Shown piece after piece: positions 25,187 through 34,076 of a stretch of 46,985 bases of DNA (positions are counted from its first letter, which is position 1; each line of letters starts with the position of its first letter). Source of the DNA: Nocardia ninae NBRC 108245 (GTDB lineage: Bacteria; Actinomycetota; Actinomycetes; Mycobacteriales; Mycobacteriaceae); assembly GCF_007990755.1 (NCBI RefSeq), contig NZ_BJXA01000073.1:1-46985 (forward strand), in the 5' to 3' direction. The position numbers and the translations under genes were made by a program. Under the pieces are notes generated by a model. The model did not search any database. It saw only the letters and a list, made by a program, of their open reading frames with translations, and was not told where the DNA came from.

Positions 25187-25605
25187 TCAGTCGCCGGTCG
25201 CGCCGGCGCTGCGCTCGCGCAGCAGGTCGGCATGCCCGTTGTGCCTGGCGTACTCCTCGATCATGTGCCGGTAGACCCAGCGGAGGTTGTACTCCAGGTC
25301 GGGCCGCCTCGGATGCTTGAAAGTGTGGTCGAGCGGCAATCGGCCACCGCGGCATCGGCCAGTTCGATCTCGCGCCGCAGTGCCGCGAAATCGGCGGTGG
25401 GATCAGCGGTTTCGGTGTCGTTGAAGTCGCCATCCAGGTTGTCTTCGCTGCCGCAAACGTACGGCACGGGCTGGGCCGCGGCGGCGAGCCGGAACCAGCC
25501 GCGTTCCACCTCGGTCATGTGCCGGACCAGGCCGTGCAGCGACAACGTGGACGGTTCGGCGGAACGCCGTTTGAGCTGTTTCTCATTCAGTCCCGCGCAC
25601 TGCGA
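25187..25605 (-). pseudogene. DUF664/DinB-family protein, truncated and frameshifted
   Basis: A DUF664 (DinB-like four-helix) gene. The first frame reads CAGLNEKQLKRRSAEPSTLS, then LHGLVRHMTEVERGWFRL to LADAAVADC, then goes out of frame near 25335. One base over it continues [20 protein letters not shown], then [20 protein letters not shown], to the stop at 25187. Adding one C to the CC there gives a good D-C-P-L-D-H-T junction. In addition an in-frame TAA at 25606-25608 removes the usual N-terminal 30-40 residues, so this copy is probably truly dead. The adjoining genes encode members of the same DinB superfamily. Confidence 0.75.
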
Positions 25606-25615
25606 TTATCGCGTG

Positions 25616-26245
25616 CTAGCCCGAGCGGGTGAACCGCTGTGCCTCGGCCCCGTGCAGTGTTCCGGCGGGCAGCCTGCGCCCGCACAACACCAACAGCAGA
25701 TCCTGCGCCGCACCGGACACCACCTCGCCGGACCCATAGCGCCAATCCAGATCGTCGGCGCGCAACTCGATCCCCTTCAAATCGACCCCGAAAAACTTGA
25801 CACTCTTCGGATTGATCGCATCCTGCACTATCCGCAACCGATCCTCCGGCACCTTCCGCCCCAGCCCGAGCCCCACCGTGATATCCAGCCCATGAATAAC
25901 GTCATGACTCAAAGCCCCCGCGAACCCGCCACCCGGCGGCTTCCACGGATGAGCAACGTTGTCCCAGAGCGACTTCAACAGATCCTCCGCCGTCAGCTCC
26001 GCCGCATCACGCCGCGCCACCCGATCCGCCATCCGATGAAAACTCCCCGCCGCCCGCACCATCTCGACCGCGAACCGAGCCCCCGACAACCGATACGGCA
26101 TGGTGATATGCGCAACCACCTCCCGCACCCGCCACCCCCGGCACAACGTCGCCCCATCCCACCTCTCGGCCGCGAGCCCCGCCAGCAACTCGGCAAGCTC
26201 GGTCCGCTCAGCAGTAATCGCCCTACGCACCCCGATATCGCTCAT
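25616..26245 (-). CDS. Maleylpyruvate-isomerase-family mycothiol-dependent protein, copy 1
   Basis: A 209-residue DinB-fold protein of the mycothiol-dependent maleylpyruvate isomerase family. Landmarks are LAGLAAERWDGATLCRGWRV, then REVVAHITMPYR (first metal His), LLKSLWDNVAHPW, and SHDVIHGLDITVGLG, which supplies the other likely metal ligands. Members use mycothiol as thiol cofactor in isomerisation or S-transfer; the substrate here is unknown. About 70% of residues match the next gene upstream, so they are tandem paralogues. Leader sequences are also alike (GAGGAGA just before the ATG). This copy favours G/T-ending codons such as CTG, GTT and CAT, unlike its partner. Confidence 0.8.
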   Translation of the reverse strand: MSDIGVRRAITAERTELAELLAGLAAERWDGATLCRGWRVREVVAHITMPYRLSGARFAVEMVRAAGSFHRMADRVARRDAAELTAEDLLKSLWDNVAHPWKPPGGGFAGALSHDVIHGLDITVGLGLGRKVPEDRLRIVQDAINPKSVKFFGVDLKGIELRADDLDWRYGSGEVVSGAAQDLLLVLCGRRLPAGTLHGAEAQRFTRSG

Positions 26246-26330
26246 CGTCTCTCCTCGCCGGAGATCATCCCTCCTACCGCCTTCAGGCGCCAGAGGACGA
26301 GCGAATTCGCCGGGCAGCCGCTCTCGGCCG

Positions 26331-26993
26331 CTAGACCGGGAGGTGGCGGCGGTGGCGGCCGCGTTGGCCGGCGCGGGTGAAGCGGTTGGCTTTGAGGCCG
26401 TGTAGGGAACCGTCGGGGAGGATGCGGCCGCAGAGGATGAGGAGGAGGTTTTGGGCGGGGCCGGAGAGGATTTCGCCGGTGCCGTAGTGCCAGTCCATGT
26501 CTTCGGCGCGGAGTTGGATGCCGTCGAGGTCGACGCCGAAGAACTTCAGGCACTGGGGGTTGATGGCGTCGAGGACCGGGCGGAGTCGGTCTTCGGGGAC
26601 TTTTCGGTCGAGTCCGAGGGGGACGGTGATGTCCAAGCCGTGGACGACGTCGTGGCCGAGGGCGGCGGCGAGACCGCCGCCGGGGGGCCTCCAGGGGTGG
26701 GCGACGTTGTCCCACAGAGATTTCAGGAGATCTTCTGCGGTGAACTCGGCGGCGTCCAGGCGGGCGGCGTGGTCGGCCATGCGGTTGAAACCGCCTGCCG
26801 CTCGGAGCATTTCGTAGGCGAAGCGGGGTTCGGAGAGGCGGAAGGGGAGGGTGATGTGCGCGAGGACCTCGCGCACCCGCCAGCCGCGGCAGAGTGTCGG
26901 TGCGTTCCAGCTGTCGGCGTCTAGTCCGGTCAGTATTTCGGCGAGGTCGGTTCGTTCGGCCGTGATCGCCCTGCGCACGTCGCTATCGGTCAT
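26331..26993 (-). CDS. Maleylpyruvate-isomerase-family mycothiol-dependent protein, copy 2
   Basis: A 220-residue paralogue of the gene at 25616-26245, with the same order of motifs: CRGWRVREVLAHITLPFR, LLKSLWDNVAHPWRPPGGG and GHDVVHGLDITVPLGL, then a slightly longer basic tail (GQRGRHRRHLPV). Its coding strand is dominated by C-ending codons (CTC, GTC, GCC, CAC, CCC), in contrast to its neighbour, although the proteins stay similar. The gap between the copies is 85 bp. The start is ATG at 26993, preceded by GAGGAGACACA. The function is as for copy 1. The codon contrast suggests long separate histories before or after duplication. Confidence 0.8.
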   Translation of the reverse strand: MTDSDVRRAITAERTDLAEILTGLDADSWNAPTLCRGWRVREVLAHITLPFRLSEPRFAYEMLRAAGGFNRMADHAARLDAAEFTAEDLLKSLWDNVAHPWRPPGGGLAAALGHDVVHGLDITVPLGLDRKVPEDRLRPVLDAINPQCLKFFGVDLDGIQLRAEDMDWHYGTGEILSGPAQNLLLILCGRILPDGSLHGLKANRFTRAGQRGRHRRHLPV

Positions 26994-27181
26994 TGTGTCT
27001 CCTCGCCGTGGTCTCCCCCCACGCCGTGAGATGCCACCCGACCGCGCCCGTTGTCCGGCCGAGCGGTACCCGGCGGTGGACTGAGCTGCGAATTGTCGGG
27101 ATTGTCCCGTTCGGGTGATGCTATGCGCAGACGGCGCGGAGTGGGTTCTCGGCGTTTCAGACCGGCGTGTCGCGCGGGAGA

Positions 27182-28906
27182 TCAGGCGGGTGTGAGGAAA
27201 GTTCCGGCGTGCAGGGTGCTGCCGAAGCCTGGAGCGAAGGTGCCGTACTCGTAGACGACCTGCCCGCCGACCAGCGTGGCGGCGACGGCGCCGTCGTTGC
27301 GGTTGACCATCCGGTCCAGGCCCGCAATGCCAGGAAATGGGGCTTCGGCGTAGGCGGCACTGGAACCGTCGAATCCCGCCGGGTCGATCACGGCGATATC
27401 GGCGCGCGCACCCTCGTGCAGGCGGCCGGTGTCCAGCCCGTACCAGTCGGCCAGCTCGCCGGTGAGCCGGTGCACGGCCGCCTCGATCGGCATGAACTTG
27501 CGCTCGTGCACCCGCTCCAGCATGCGCAGGCCGAAGTTGTAGAAGGCCATATTGCGCAGGTGCGCACCGGAATCGGCGAATCCGACCTGGACGTGCGGGG
27601 AGCGTTGCAGCCAGTCGAGCACGTCGTCGCGATCATTGGCGATGACGGTGCGCCAGCGCAGCTTCGCCCCATGTGCGACGGCGAGATCGAGCAACGCGTC
27701 GGCCGGATGGATGCCGCGCTCGTCGGCCACCTCGCCGAACGACTTGCCGACGACCTCCGGCTCGGGGCAGGACATGATCTGGGCGTCGTACAGGTCCCGA
27801 TGCCACACCCGCGGACCGTATTTCTTCGCGAGGTCCTTGCGGAACTGCCTGCGGTAGCCCTCGTCGGCCAGCAACTCGCCCCGTTTCAGCACGTCGCGGA
27901 TGTTGAGCGCCGCGACCCCGGAGCCGAACTCCTCGAACACGACCAGATCGACGCCGTCGGCGTACACCTCGAACGGCACCGGCAGGTGCTGCCAGCGGAA
28001 AGCGGCCTTGCCCAGGGTGTTCGCGATCCACGCGGCGGTGGTCGCGGCACGCGCCGTGGTGCGATCGGCTTTCACGTCCATGCCTGCGATGAGGGTCGTC
28101 TTGAGCGGCTTACGGAATCGCCCGGCACTCTGCGCGAAGTAGCGCGCGATCTCCAGCCGTGAGGTGAGGTTCGGCGTGCTCTGATGAATCCGATTCCGTT
28201 GCCGCAGAATGCCATTCAGCGCCGCGTACTCGCGCCAGCTCGCATAGGTCGACGGCAGCTGCCTGGTGGGGAAGCGCGTCCCCTCCAACTTCGAGAACGA
28301 GCTGCGGATGGTGGACAGGCCGAGAAATCCGGCGTCGAGCGCGTCGGTCAGCATCCGCCGCATGCGATTCAGCTCGTCGCCGGTGGGCCGCGCCTGCGGG
28401 TCGGTGGCGCGACCGAGACCCATGACGGCCACCCGGATATCCGAGTGCCCCAGCAGCGCAGCCACATTCGCGCCGAGTGGGCGTGCGGCGAGCGACTCGA
28501 CGTAGGTGCGCGGGCTGTCCCAGTTCTTGTGCTCCTTGACCGCCGAGTGCACGGCGTCCCAGGGCAGCGCCTCGACCCGGGCGAACATGTCCGCGCAGTC
28601 GTCGGCCTCGGCGTAGACCGTGGACAGCGAGCAGTTCCCGATCACCACGGAGGTGACGCCGTGCCGCACCGACTCGCCGAGTCCGGGACTGCCGAGCACC
28701 TCGGCGTCGTAATGGGTGTGCACGTCGAGCATGCCCGGAATGACCCACTTGCCCGAAGCATCCAGGTTCCGTGCGCTATCGGGCAGCGGCTCGGCGCTGA
28801 CCGCAACCACCTTGCCGTCCTTGATGCCGACATCGGCCGTGCGCGGCGCGGAACCCGCACCGTCGAAGACCGATCCGCCGCGAATCACCACGTCACACGG
28901 TTGCAT
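27182..28906 (-). CDS. N-acyl-D-amino-acid deacylase-type amidohydrolase
   Basis: A 574-residue metal-dependent amidohydrolase. The opening CDVVIRGGSVFDGAG and the metal motif PGMLDVHTHYDAEVLG (H-x-H near residue 63), then HGVTSVVIGNCSLS, are diagnostic of the D-aminoacylase subgroup. The C-terminal FADSGAHLRNM carries the catalytic Asp region, and the end re-forms the small beta domain with LVGGQVVYE. It should cleave an N-acyl bond or a related amide. It is cytosolic, with no signal peptide. It lies 87 bp downstream of the xylulokinase-like gene on the same strand. Whether it belongs to the sugar pathway is unclear; acting on an N-acylated sugar or amino acid is possible. Confidence 0.82.
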   Translation of the reverse strand: MQPCDVVIRGGSVFDGAGSAPRTADVGIKDGKVVAVSAEPLPDSARNLDASGKWVIPGMLDVHTHYDAEVLGSPGLGESVRHGVTSVVIGNCSLSTVYAEADDCADMFARVEALPWDAVHSAVKEHKNWDSPRTYVESLAARPLGANVAALLGHSDIRVAVMGLGRATDPQARPTGDELNRMRRMLTDALDAGFLGLSTIRSSFSKLEGTRFPTRQLPSTYASWREYAALNGILRQRNRIHQSTPNLTSRLEIARYFAQSAGRFRKPLKTTLIAGMDVKADRTTARAATTAAWIANTLGKAAFRWQHLPVPFEVYADGVDLVVFEEFGSGVAALNIRDVLKRGELLADEGYRRQFRKDLAKKYGPRVWHRDLYDAQIMSCPEPEVVGKSFGEVADERGIHPADALLDLAVAHGAKLRWRTVIANDRDDVLDWLQRSPHVQVGFADSGAHLRNMAFYNFGLRMLERVHERKFMPIEAAVHRLTGELADWYGLDTGRLHEGARADIAVIDPAGFDGSSAAYAEAPFPGIAGLDRMVNRNDGAVAATLVGGQVVYEYGTFAPGFGSTLHAGTFLTPA

Positions 28907-28927
28907 CTGCGCTCCCTCGACTGACCG

Positions 28928-28947
28928 CCGGTATCCAGTACTACCGG
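28928..28947. promoter_or_regulatory. Inverted repeat upstream of amidohydrolase
   Basis: CCGGTA and TACCGG (6 bp, perfect) with an 8-bp spacer, 21 bp upstream of the amidohydrolase ATG. It could be an operator for a GntR- or TetR-like protein, but short arms like these occur by chance. Confidence 0.3.
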
Positions 28948-28993
28948 TAATGACTACATCGTCGCACGGGTTCGCCGTCTATGTTCAGCCCAG

Positions 28994-30472
28994 TCAGTCA
29001 TGACCGCGTCGCCGCCGTCGCCGTCGCGGCACATGCGTCGCCACTCCCATGCTCGACGAGCCGTAGAGATCGCCGTGTGCCCGTTGATATTCCGCACGAA
29101 TGCGCCGACCGATCGCGGGTGCGGCGGGAGCCGGGATCTCGGCGGCGGTCCGGGCGGGCCAGGTGGGTGGTTCCGCCGCATCGCTGAGCGCCCAGGCCGC
29201 CTGCCTGGCCGCACCGAGCGCGACGTATTCGATCGGTTGCGGCACAGTGACGGGGACGCCGAAGATCTGGGCGGCGATCTCGGCGACCAGCGCGGACCGG
29301 GCGGCCCCGCCGATCAAGAGGATGCGCCGCACACCGGTGCCCCGCGAGCGCAGATGATCGAGCGCCTCCGCCATATTGCAGAGCATGCCCTCGAAGGCGG
29401 CCCGGGCAATGTGGCTGGGCCGCATGGTTTCCGGACGCAAACCATGCAGGCTGCCGGTGGCGTGCGGCAGGTTGGGGGTACGTTCGCCGGACAGGTAGGG
29501 CAGCAGCACGAGCCCGTCGGCGCCCGGGGGAGCCTGCGCGGCAAGCGATTCCAGCGTGACCAGGTCGACGCCGAGCAGATCGGCGGCGTACTCCAGCACA
29601 CGCGCGGCATTCAACGTGCACACGAGCGGCAGGAATGCTCCTGTCGCGTCCGCGAATCCGGCCACCGCGGCGGTGGCGTCGGCGCTGGGCACGGCGCTGC
29701 GGGCGAAGACGGTGCCGCTGGTGCCGAGCGACACCACCACGTCACCGTCGCCGATGCCGAGACCCAGTGCGGCACCGGCATTGTCGCCGGTTCCGGCCGC
29801 GACGAGCACGCCGGCGGGGGTGCGCCCTGCGGCCTCGGCAGGCTCGAGTACCCGAGGCAGTTCCGGCGTGCGACCGCGGAAGCCCAGGGCGAGTAGGTCT
29901 TTGCGATATTCGCAGTCGGCCGGCGACCAGTAGCCGGTGCCCGAGGCGTCGCCGCGATCGGTGGTCGGCTCGGGCTCCGGCGTCCCGGGCCCACCTCCGC
30001 GCAACCGCCAGGTCAGGTAGTCGTGCGGCAGCATGATCCGGGCGGTGCGGTCGGCGAATTCCGGCTCGTGATCGGCCAGCCAGCGCAGCTTGGCCACCGT
30101 GAAGGCGGCGACCGGCACGCTGCCGACCGCGTCGGCCCACGCCTGCGCGCCGCCGAGCTCGAGAATCAACTCGTCGGCCGCCGCCGCGGAGCGGATGTCG
30201 TTCCACAGCAGTGCGTCGCGCACCGGACGGCCCTCGGCATCGAGGGCGACCAAGCCGTGCTGCTGACCGGCAACGGCGATCGCGTCGACCTGGTCCAGCA
30301 ATCCATCGCCCGCCGCGCGTAGGGCGTCCCACCAGGCCTCCGGCGCCACCTCGGTGCCGTCTGGATGCGGCGCATGCGCCTGGTGCAGGATCTCGCCGGT
30401 GTCCGCGTCGCAGACCACCACTTTGCAGGACTGGGTGGAGCTGTCCACTCCGGCCACCTTCGCCGCGCACAT
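28994..30472 (-). CDS. xylB: FGGY-family kinase, xylulokinase-like
   Basis: A 492-residue sugar kinase. The first phosphate loop is [20 protein letters not shown], the substrate region is [13 protein letters not shown] and LLWNDIRS, the second loop is [14 protein letters not shown], and FGGY signature 2 is around [15 protein letters not shown]. The ATP site is [14 protein letters not shown]. These match D-xylulokinase, which makes D-xylulose 5-phosphate for the pentose phosphate pathway. Specificity among ketoses is not certain by eye. The start is ATG at 30472 with GGTGGAG upstream. The C-terminus carries an odd basic tail with seven Arg in a row. No xylose isomerase is adjacent, but an isomerase and a second FGGY kinase are encoded 2-5 kb away. 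Confidence 0.85.
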   Translation of the reverse strand: MCAAKVAGVDSSTQSCKVVVCDADTGEILHQAHAPHPDGTEVAPEAWWDALRAAGDGLLDQVDAIAVAGQQHGLVALDAEGRPVRDALLWNDIRSAAAADELILELGGAQAWADAVGSVPVAAFTVAKLRWLADHEPEFADRTARIMLPHDYLTWRLRGGGPGTPEPEPTTDRGDASGTGYWSPADCEYRKDLLALGFRGRTPELPRVLEPAEAAGRTPAGVLVAAGTGDNAGAALGLGIGDGDVVVSLGTSGTVFARSAVPSADATAAVAGFADATGAFLPLVCTLNAARVLEYAADLLGVDLVTLESLAAQAPPGADGLVLLPYLSGERTPNLPHATGSLHGLRPETMRPSHIARAAFEGMLCNMAEALDHLRSRGTGVRRILLIGGAARSALVAEIAAQIFGVPVTVPQPIEYVALGAARQAAWALSDAAEPPTWPARTAAEIPAPAAPAIGRRIRAEYQRAHGDLYGSSSMGVATHVPRRRRRRRGHD

Positions 30473-30549
30473 AGCTCCACCTTGCACCCGAAGCGGTCGC
30501 GCTCGGCGCATTTCGGGCAATCGCCGGCCGGATCGGGCACACTGGCCCG

Positions 30550-31065
30550 GTGACCGACGATCCGGACCGACCTGCCGACGTGCATGTCCGGACCGGCGCC
30601 GGAACCCCGGTGCCGGAGCTGACCGACGACGTGTTCACCGGAATGCTCGACGAGCCACCCGATCCGGAATGCCCGTTCATCGTGATCAACCGCGGCGACC
30701 ACGACTACATCCAGACCCGTCTGCTCCCCGACGGTGTCTACGAGATCGAGCATCGCGCCGACGGGTCGGACGAGCTGTTCCAGATGTACACCTCCGACGC
30801 CCGCCTGGTGCGCGACGTGATGTGGGCGTGGGTGGACGAAGACCCGTGGTGGCGGGACACGGTCGCTTGGTATCGGGTCGATCCGGCCGTCGCCGAGGTG
30901 CAGACGGTGCTGGATGACTTCGAGGATCTACTGGGCGGTATGTCGGTGCTGGACGGCATCGAGGCCGCGATGGACGACGCGATGGCCCGCGCGGACGAGT
31001 TGCTCGCCATGGACTTCGACGAGTTGCCGCCGGAGCCCGGCGATCAGCGCGACGACACGGCCTGA
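30550..31065 (+). CDS. Hypothetical acidic protein (171 aa)
   Basis: A 171-residue, strongly acidic protein starting at GTG 30550. Recognisable stretches are [40 protein letters not shown] and [18 protein letters not shown], with a helical C-terminus ([20 protein letters not shown]). The Trp-rich beta segments look like a small globular domain of the kind seen in immunity-like proteins, but I cannot assign a family. It is divergent from the xylulokinase-like gene and overlaps the convergent GH172 gene by 22 bp. Confidence 0.6.
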   Translation: MTDDPDRPADVHVRTGAGTPVPELTDDVFTGMLDEPPDPECPFIVINRGDHDYIQTRLLPDGVYEIEHRADGSDELFQMYTSDARLVRDVMWAWVDEDPWWRDTVAWYRVDPAVAEVQTVLDDFEDLLGGMSVLDGIEAAMDDAMARADELLAMDFDELPPEPGDQRDDTA

Positions 31066-32069
31066 TACCACCACGCGGTGGTCGCGATCTCCGCATCCTC
31101 CAGCGGCAGATAGGTTTCGGAGTCCCGCCAGCCGAGCGCCTGCACGGTGACGCGCAGGTCCCGGTCGAAGCAGATGGGGTCGCGCACATGCCAGCGGTAC
31201 ATGCCGTAGCGCTGGTGCGGTTGGTAGATCTCATCGGCGGGCAGCACCTGCGGCAATCCGAGGTACTGCGTGGAGTACGGCCGATACGCCCCGTTGATGT
31301 CGAAATTCCAAGCGCCGCCGAAGTAATCCTCAGTGCCGGTGCCGCACAGTGTCGGGAACTCGGTATCGCCGTCCATATAGAACTTGAACTCGCCCTCGCC
31401 CCACCAGCGCGGGGCGTTGGGCTGAATTGCCTGGTAGGTACCGACATAACGCCCAGGCCCGGGCACCGTGTCCAGGACGGTATGGATGGCGGGGCTGCCC
31501 ACCGGCGCACTGCGCGACCACCGGGCGTGCAGGTAGCCCGCGTCCGCGGGCACCTCCTCCTCGCTGTAGGTGATCTGGTAGTACACCGGAACCGTTCGGC
31601 CGCAGTTGTTTTCCAGCGTGATCCTGGCGTGCCCGCGAAACGGCATGGACCAGTAGCTGTTCAAGCCGCCGGCCGGGGCGACCACGATCATCTCCGAATC
31701 GATCAGGGCCAGTTCGTCCCAGCCGTTGCAGAACAAGTCGCCGAGCGGCGCCTCGATCGCGGGTTCGGCGGCCTCGTCCCAATACATCCGTAGCGTGATG
31801 GCCCGCAGGGCGGTGCGGTCGGTGGTCAGCCAGCAATGCCGGAGTACGCCGGGGCCGGAAATGTCTGCCAGGGTCGCAGTTTCGCCATCCGTGAGCAAGA
31901 TCGAGGGCGATATCTTCCAGCCGATACCGAGCAGCCGCGCCGCGTGCGCGCCGGTGCCGGTGGTCGCGCGGGCGCCGCCGCCGGGAGCGCCCGTCGGATT
32001 CTCCGCGCTGATCGACCGCGTGCGCGTGCCGTCCAGCCGCCATAGTTCCGCCGGGCGCTCGGGGGTCAT
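31044..32069 (-). CDS. GH172 (DUF2961) family glycoside hydrolase
   Basis: A 341-residue DUF2961 protein, now GH172. Family landmarks are the N-terminal ISAENPTGAPGGGARATTGTG-type glycine-rich segment, ILLTDGETATLADISGPGVL, RHCWLTTD, YWDEAAEPAIEAPLGDLFCN, then WWGEGEFKFYMDGDTEFPTL and GTEDYFGGAWNFD. Characterised members act on furanosides: difructose dianhydride/alpha-D-fructofuranoside and, in mycobacteria, exo-acting D-arabinofuranosidases. There is no signal peptide, so the substrate is met inside the cell. The ATG at 32069 overlaps the thioredoxin stop by 4 nt (ATGA). With the isomerase and kinase upstream, release of D-arabinose or D-fructose is a reasonable inference; which of these cannot be read here. 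Confidence 0.85.
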   Translation of the reverse strand: MTPERPAELWRLDGTRTRSISAENPTGAPGGGARATTGTGAHAARLLGIGWKISPSILLTDGETATLADISGPGVLRHCWLTTDRTALRAITLRMYWDEAAEPAIEAPLGDLFCNGWDELALIDSEMIVVAPAGGLNSYWSMPFRGHARITLENNCGRTVPVYYQITYSEEEVPADAGYLHARWSRSAPVGSPAIHTVLDTVPGPGRYVGTYQAIQPNAPRWWGEGEFKFYMDGDTEFPTLCGTGTEDYFGGAWNFDINGAYRPYSTQYLGLPQVLPADEIYQPHQRYGMYRWHVRDPICFDRDLRVTVQALGWRDSETYLPLEDAEIATTAWWYQAVSSR

Positions 32070-32533
32070 AACCCGGGCCAACCGTATCGACTCGCGGTGG
32101 CCGCCAGACCCGCCTGCCGGGAGCCCGGCCCTGGTGCCGCCGGTGCGGGTGCGTTGGCCGGATATTGGGGCGCGTCCATTTGCTGGGCTACTTCACGGCG
32201 GAGCTTCTCCATATCCAGCCACTTGATGTTCTGGACCAGTTCTTCGAGGGCCTCGGGCGCGAGGTAGCCCGACTCGTTGTACACCAGCAGGCCCTCCCGG
32301 TACGCCATCAGCGTGGGGAAGGCGGTGATCTGCGCCGAGACCTTCATCGCCTCCTCCGCGACGGCGTCGACCATGCCGTGCACGACGTCGGGATGTCGTT
32401 CCGCCGAGGATTCGTAGACCGGGGCGAATCGCGTACACCAGCCGCACCAGTCGGCCCACCAATCGACGAGCACGATGGGGTGGCGGGCGATGACAGCATC
32501 GAAATTGTGCGGGGTCAGTGTGACAGTGGGCAT
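32066..32533 (-). CDS. Thioredoxin-family protein with CGWC active site
   Basis: A 155-residue cytosolic thioredoxin. It has the fold's core: IVLVDWWADWCGWCTRFAPV (active site C-G-W-C instead of C-G-P-C), VDAVAEEAMKVSAQITAFPT with the cis-Pro in AFPTL, and a final helix (ALEELVQNIKWLDMEKLRRE). A Pro/Ala-rich tail of about 35 residues follows (QYPANAPAPAAPGPG). Replacing the active-site Pro by Trp should shift redox potential and partner choice. It is the third gene of the isomerase-kinase-thioredoxin-GH172 operon and its stop overlaps the GH172 start. Keeping a partner enzyme's cysteines reduced is a possible role, but this is not shown. Confidence 0.85.
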   Translation of the reverse strand: MPTVTLTPHNFDAVIARHPIVLVDWWADWCGWCTRFAPVYESSAERHPDVVHGMVDAVAEEAMKVSAQITAFPTLMAYREGLLVYNESGYLAPEALEELVQNIKWLDMEKLRREVAQQMDAPQYPANAPAPAAPGPGSRQAGLAATASRYGWPGL

Positions 32534-32591
32534 GAAATCCTCGTTTGATGTCCGACAGAGCAACCCTGCATCCTCGCATGATCAACGAGGA

Positions 32592-34076
32592 TCAGGAAAA
32601 CACCCCCTTGCGGTGCTGTTCGGCCGCCAGGAAATGCGTAATAGCAGTGCTGCATTCATACAGTTCGCGGTAGTGCCGATAGTACGAATCGTATTCTCCG
32701 GTACGTCCAGGATAGGGCTCGACGGTGCTGATCACCGGATTCCACTTCGCGGTGTCGACACCCGCCGCCTCGGCCGCCAGTAGGGCATCGCCCAGACACG
32801 CGCCGATCGTCTCGGCCGGGAGTTGCTGCGGCAGCCCGGTCACGTCGGAAACGATCTGTGTCCACAACCCGCCCTTGGTGCCGCCGCCGACCGCGACCAG
32901 CCGCCCGGCCCCGCCACCGGCCTCGGTCATGGCCGCGAGGTTGTGCCGCACGCCGTAGGCGATGCCCTCCAGCACCGCCCGGTACAGCTCGGCGCGCCCG
33001 TGACCGAGGGTCAGGCCCGCGATGATGCCGCGGGCAGCCGGATCGAACAGGGGAGTGCGCTCGCCGGCGAAATAGGGCAGCACCAGCAGTCCCCGGCTGC
33101 CGGGCGGCACCTGGGCGGCTGCCGTGACGAGGTCGGCGAATTCGCCGCCGACCAGAGTGCGCAGCCAGTCGGTCACCGCGCCCGAGGTCGCCATGCCCGC
33201 GGCGAGAGTGTATGTGCCCGGCCAGGTTCCGCAGGTACTCCACAGGCCGGGATGCGGGCGTGGATCTTTCAACACCTGGACCAGGAACATGGTGGTGCCG
33301 TACATGATCATCGCGTCGCCCGGCGCGCGCACGCCGACGCTGGCCGCCTCGGCCCAGGCGTCGATGGTGCCGGTCGTGACCGGAAGTCCGACGGGCAGAC
33401 CGGTACTCGCCGCCGCCTGCGTCCCGACCCGCCCGACGACCTCCGTCGGCCAGGCGAGTTCGGGCAGCCGCAGGCCGGGCGCCACCTGTTCGGCCCAGTC
33501 GGTGGCCCATTCGCGGCGCCGCAGGTCGTACATCGGCACGCACTGGCTGGCGGATTGGTGATCGAGCACGTATCGGCCGGTGAGCCGGTGCACCAGAAAG
33601 GAACTCGCCATCAGCAGCATGCCGGTGTCCGCGGCGACCTGTGGTTCGTGGCGGGCGAGCCAGCGCAGCTTCGGCCCGACGGCTTGGCTGGTGATCGGTG
33701 ACCCCGCCCGCGCCAGCACGTCCGCAGCGCCGAATTCTGCGGTGAGCTCAGAGATTTCGGTGGTCGCCCTGGTGTCGAACCCGTACAGGATGGCGGGCCG
33801 CAGCGGACGGCCGTGCGCGTCGGCGGGCAGCAGGCACGGGCCGATGCCCGAGACCGCGAGCCCGTCGAGGGTGGCGCCGTCCGCCGCGTCGACGAGCTCG
33901 CCGACGATCGCGACGAAGTCGGCCCACCACACCTGCTCCGCATCGTGTTCCACCCAGCCCGGTCGCGGCATTGAAACGCAGTGCGCCCGTTCGGATCTGG
34001 CGAGCACCACACCGCGTTCGTCGGTCAGCACACCCTTCGAGCTGGCGGTGCCGATGTCGACGCCGAGGAACCGCAT
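32592..34076 (-). CDS. FGGY-family carbohydrate kinase
   Basis: A 494-residue kinase. Phosphate loop 1 is LGVDIGTASSKGVLTDERG. The substrate-proximal region is GLAVSGIGPCLLPADAHG, phosphate loop 2 is MIMYGTTMFLVQ, and the FGGY signature region is YFAGERTPLFDPAARGII with the adenine site VAVGGGTKGGLWTQIV. Motifs fit ketose kinases such as ribulokinase or xylulokinase rather than glycerol kinase. The ATG at 34076 shares its first base with the upstream isomerase stop (TGATG), so the two are made together: isomerase produces a ketose and this enzyme phosphorylates it. It differs clearly from the other FGGY kinase at 28994-30472. The precise sugar is unknown. Confidence 0.87.
   Translation of the reverse strand: MRFLGVDIGTASSKGVLTDERGVVLARSERAHCVSMPRPGWVEHDAEQVWWADFVAIVGELVDAADGATLDGLAVSGIGPCLLPADAHGRPLRPAILYGFDTRATTEISELTAEFGAADVLARAGSPITSQAVGPKLRWLARHEPQVAADTGMLLMASSFLVHRLTGRYVLDHQSASQCVPMYDLRRREWATDWAEQVAPGLRLPELAWPTEVVGRVGTQAAASTGLPVGLPVTTGTIDAWAEAASVGVRAPGDAMIMYGTTMFLVQVLKDPRPHPGLWSTCGTWPGTYTLAAGMATSGAVTDWLRTLVGGEFADLVTAAAQVPPGSRGLLVLPYFAGERTPLFDPAARGIIAGLTLGHGRAELYRAVLEGIAYGVRHNLAAMTEAGGGAGRLVAVGGGTKGGLWTQIVSDVTGLPQQLPAETIGACLGDALLAAEAAGVDTAKWNPVISTVEPYPGRTGEYDSYYRHYRELYECSTAITHFLAAEQHRKGVFS

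Noticed and set aside
26994-27181. Gap between the mycothiol-isomerase copy 2 and the amidohydrolase
   Set aside because: Apart from the leader of copy 2, I see no gene, RNA fold or clear terminator here.
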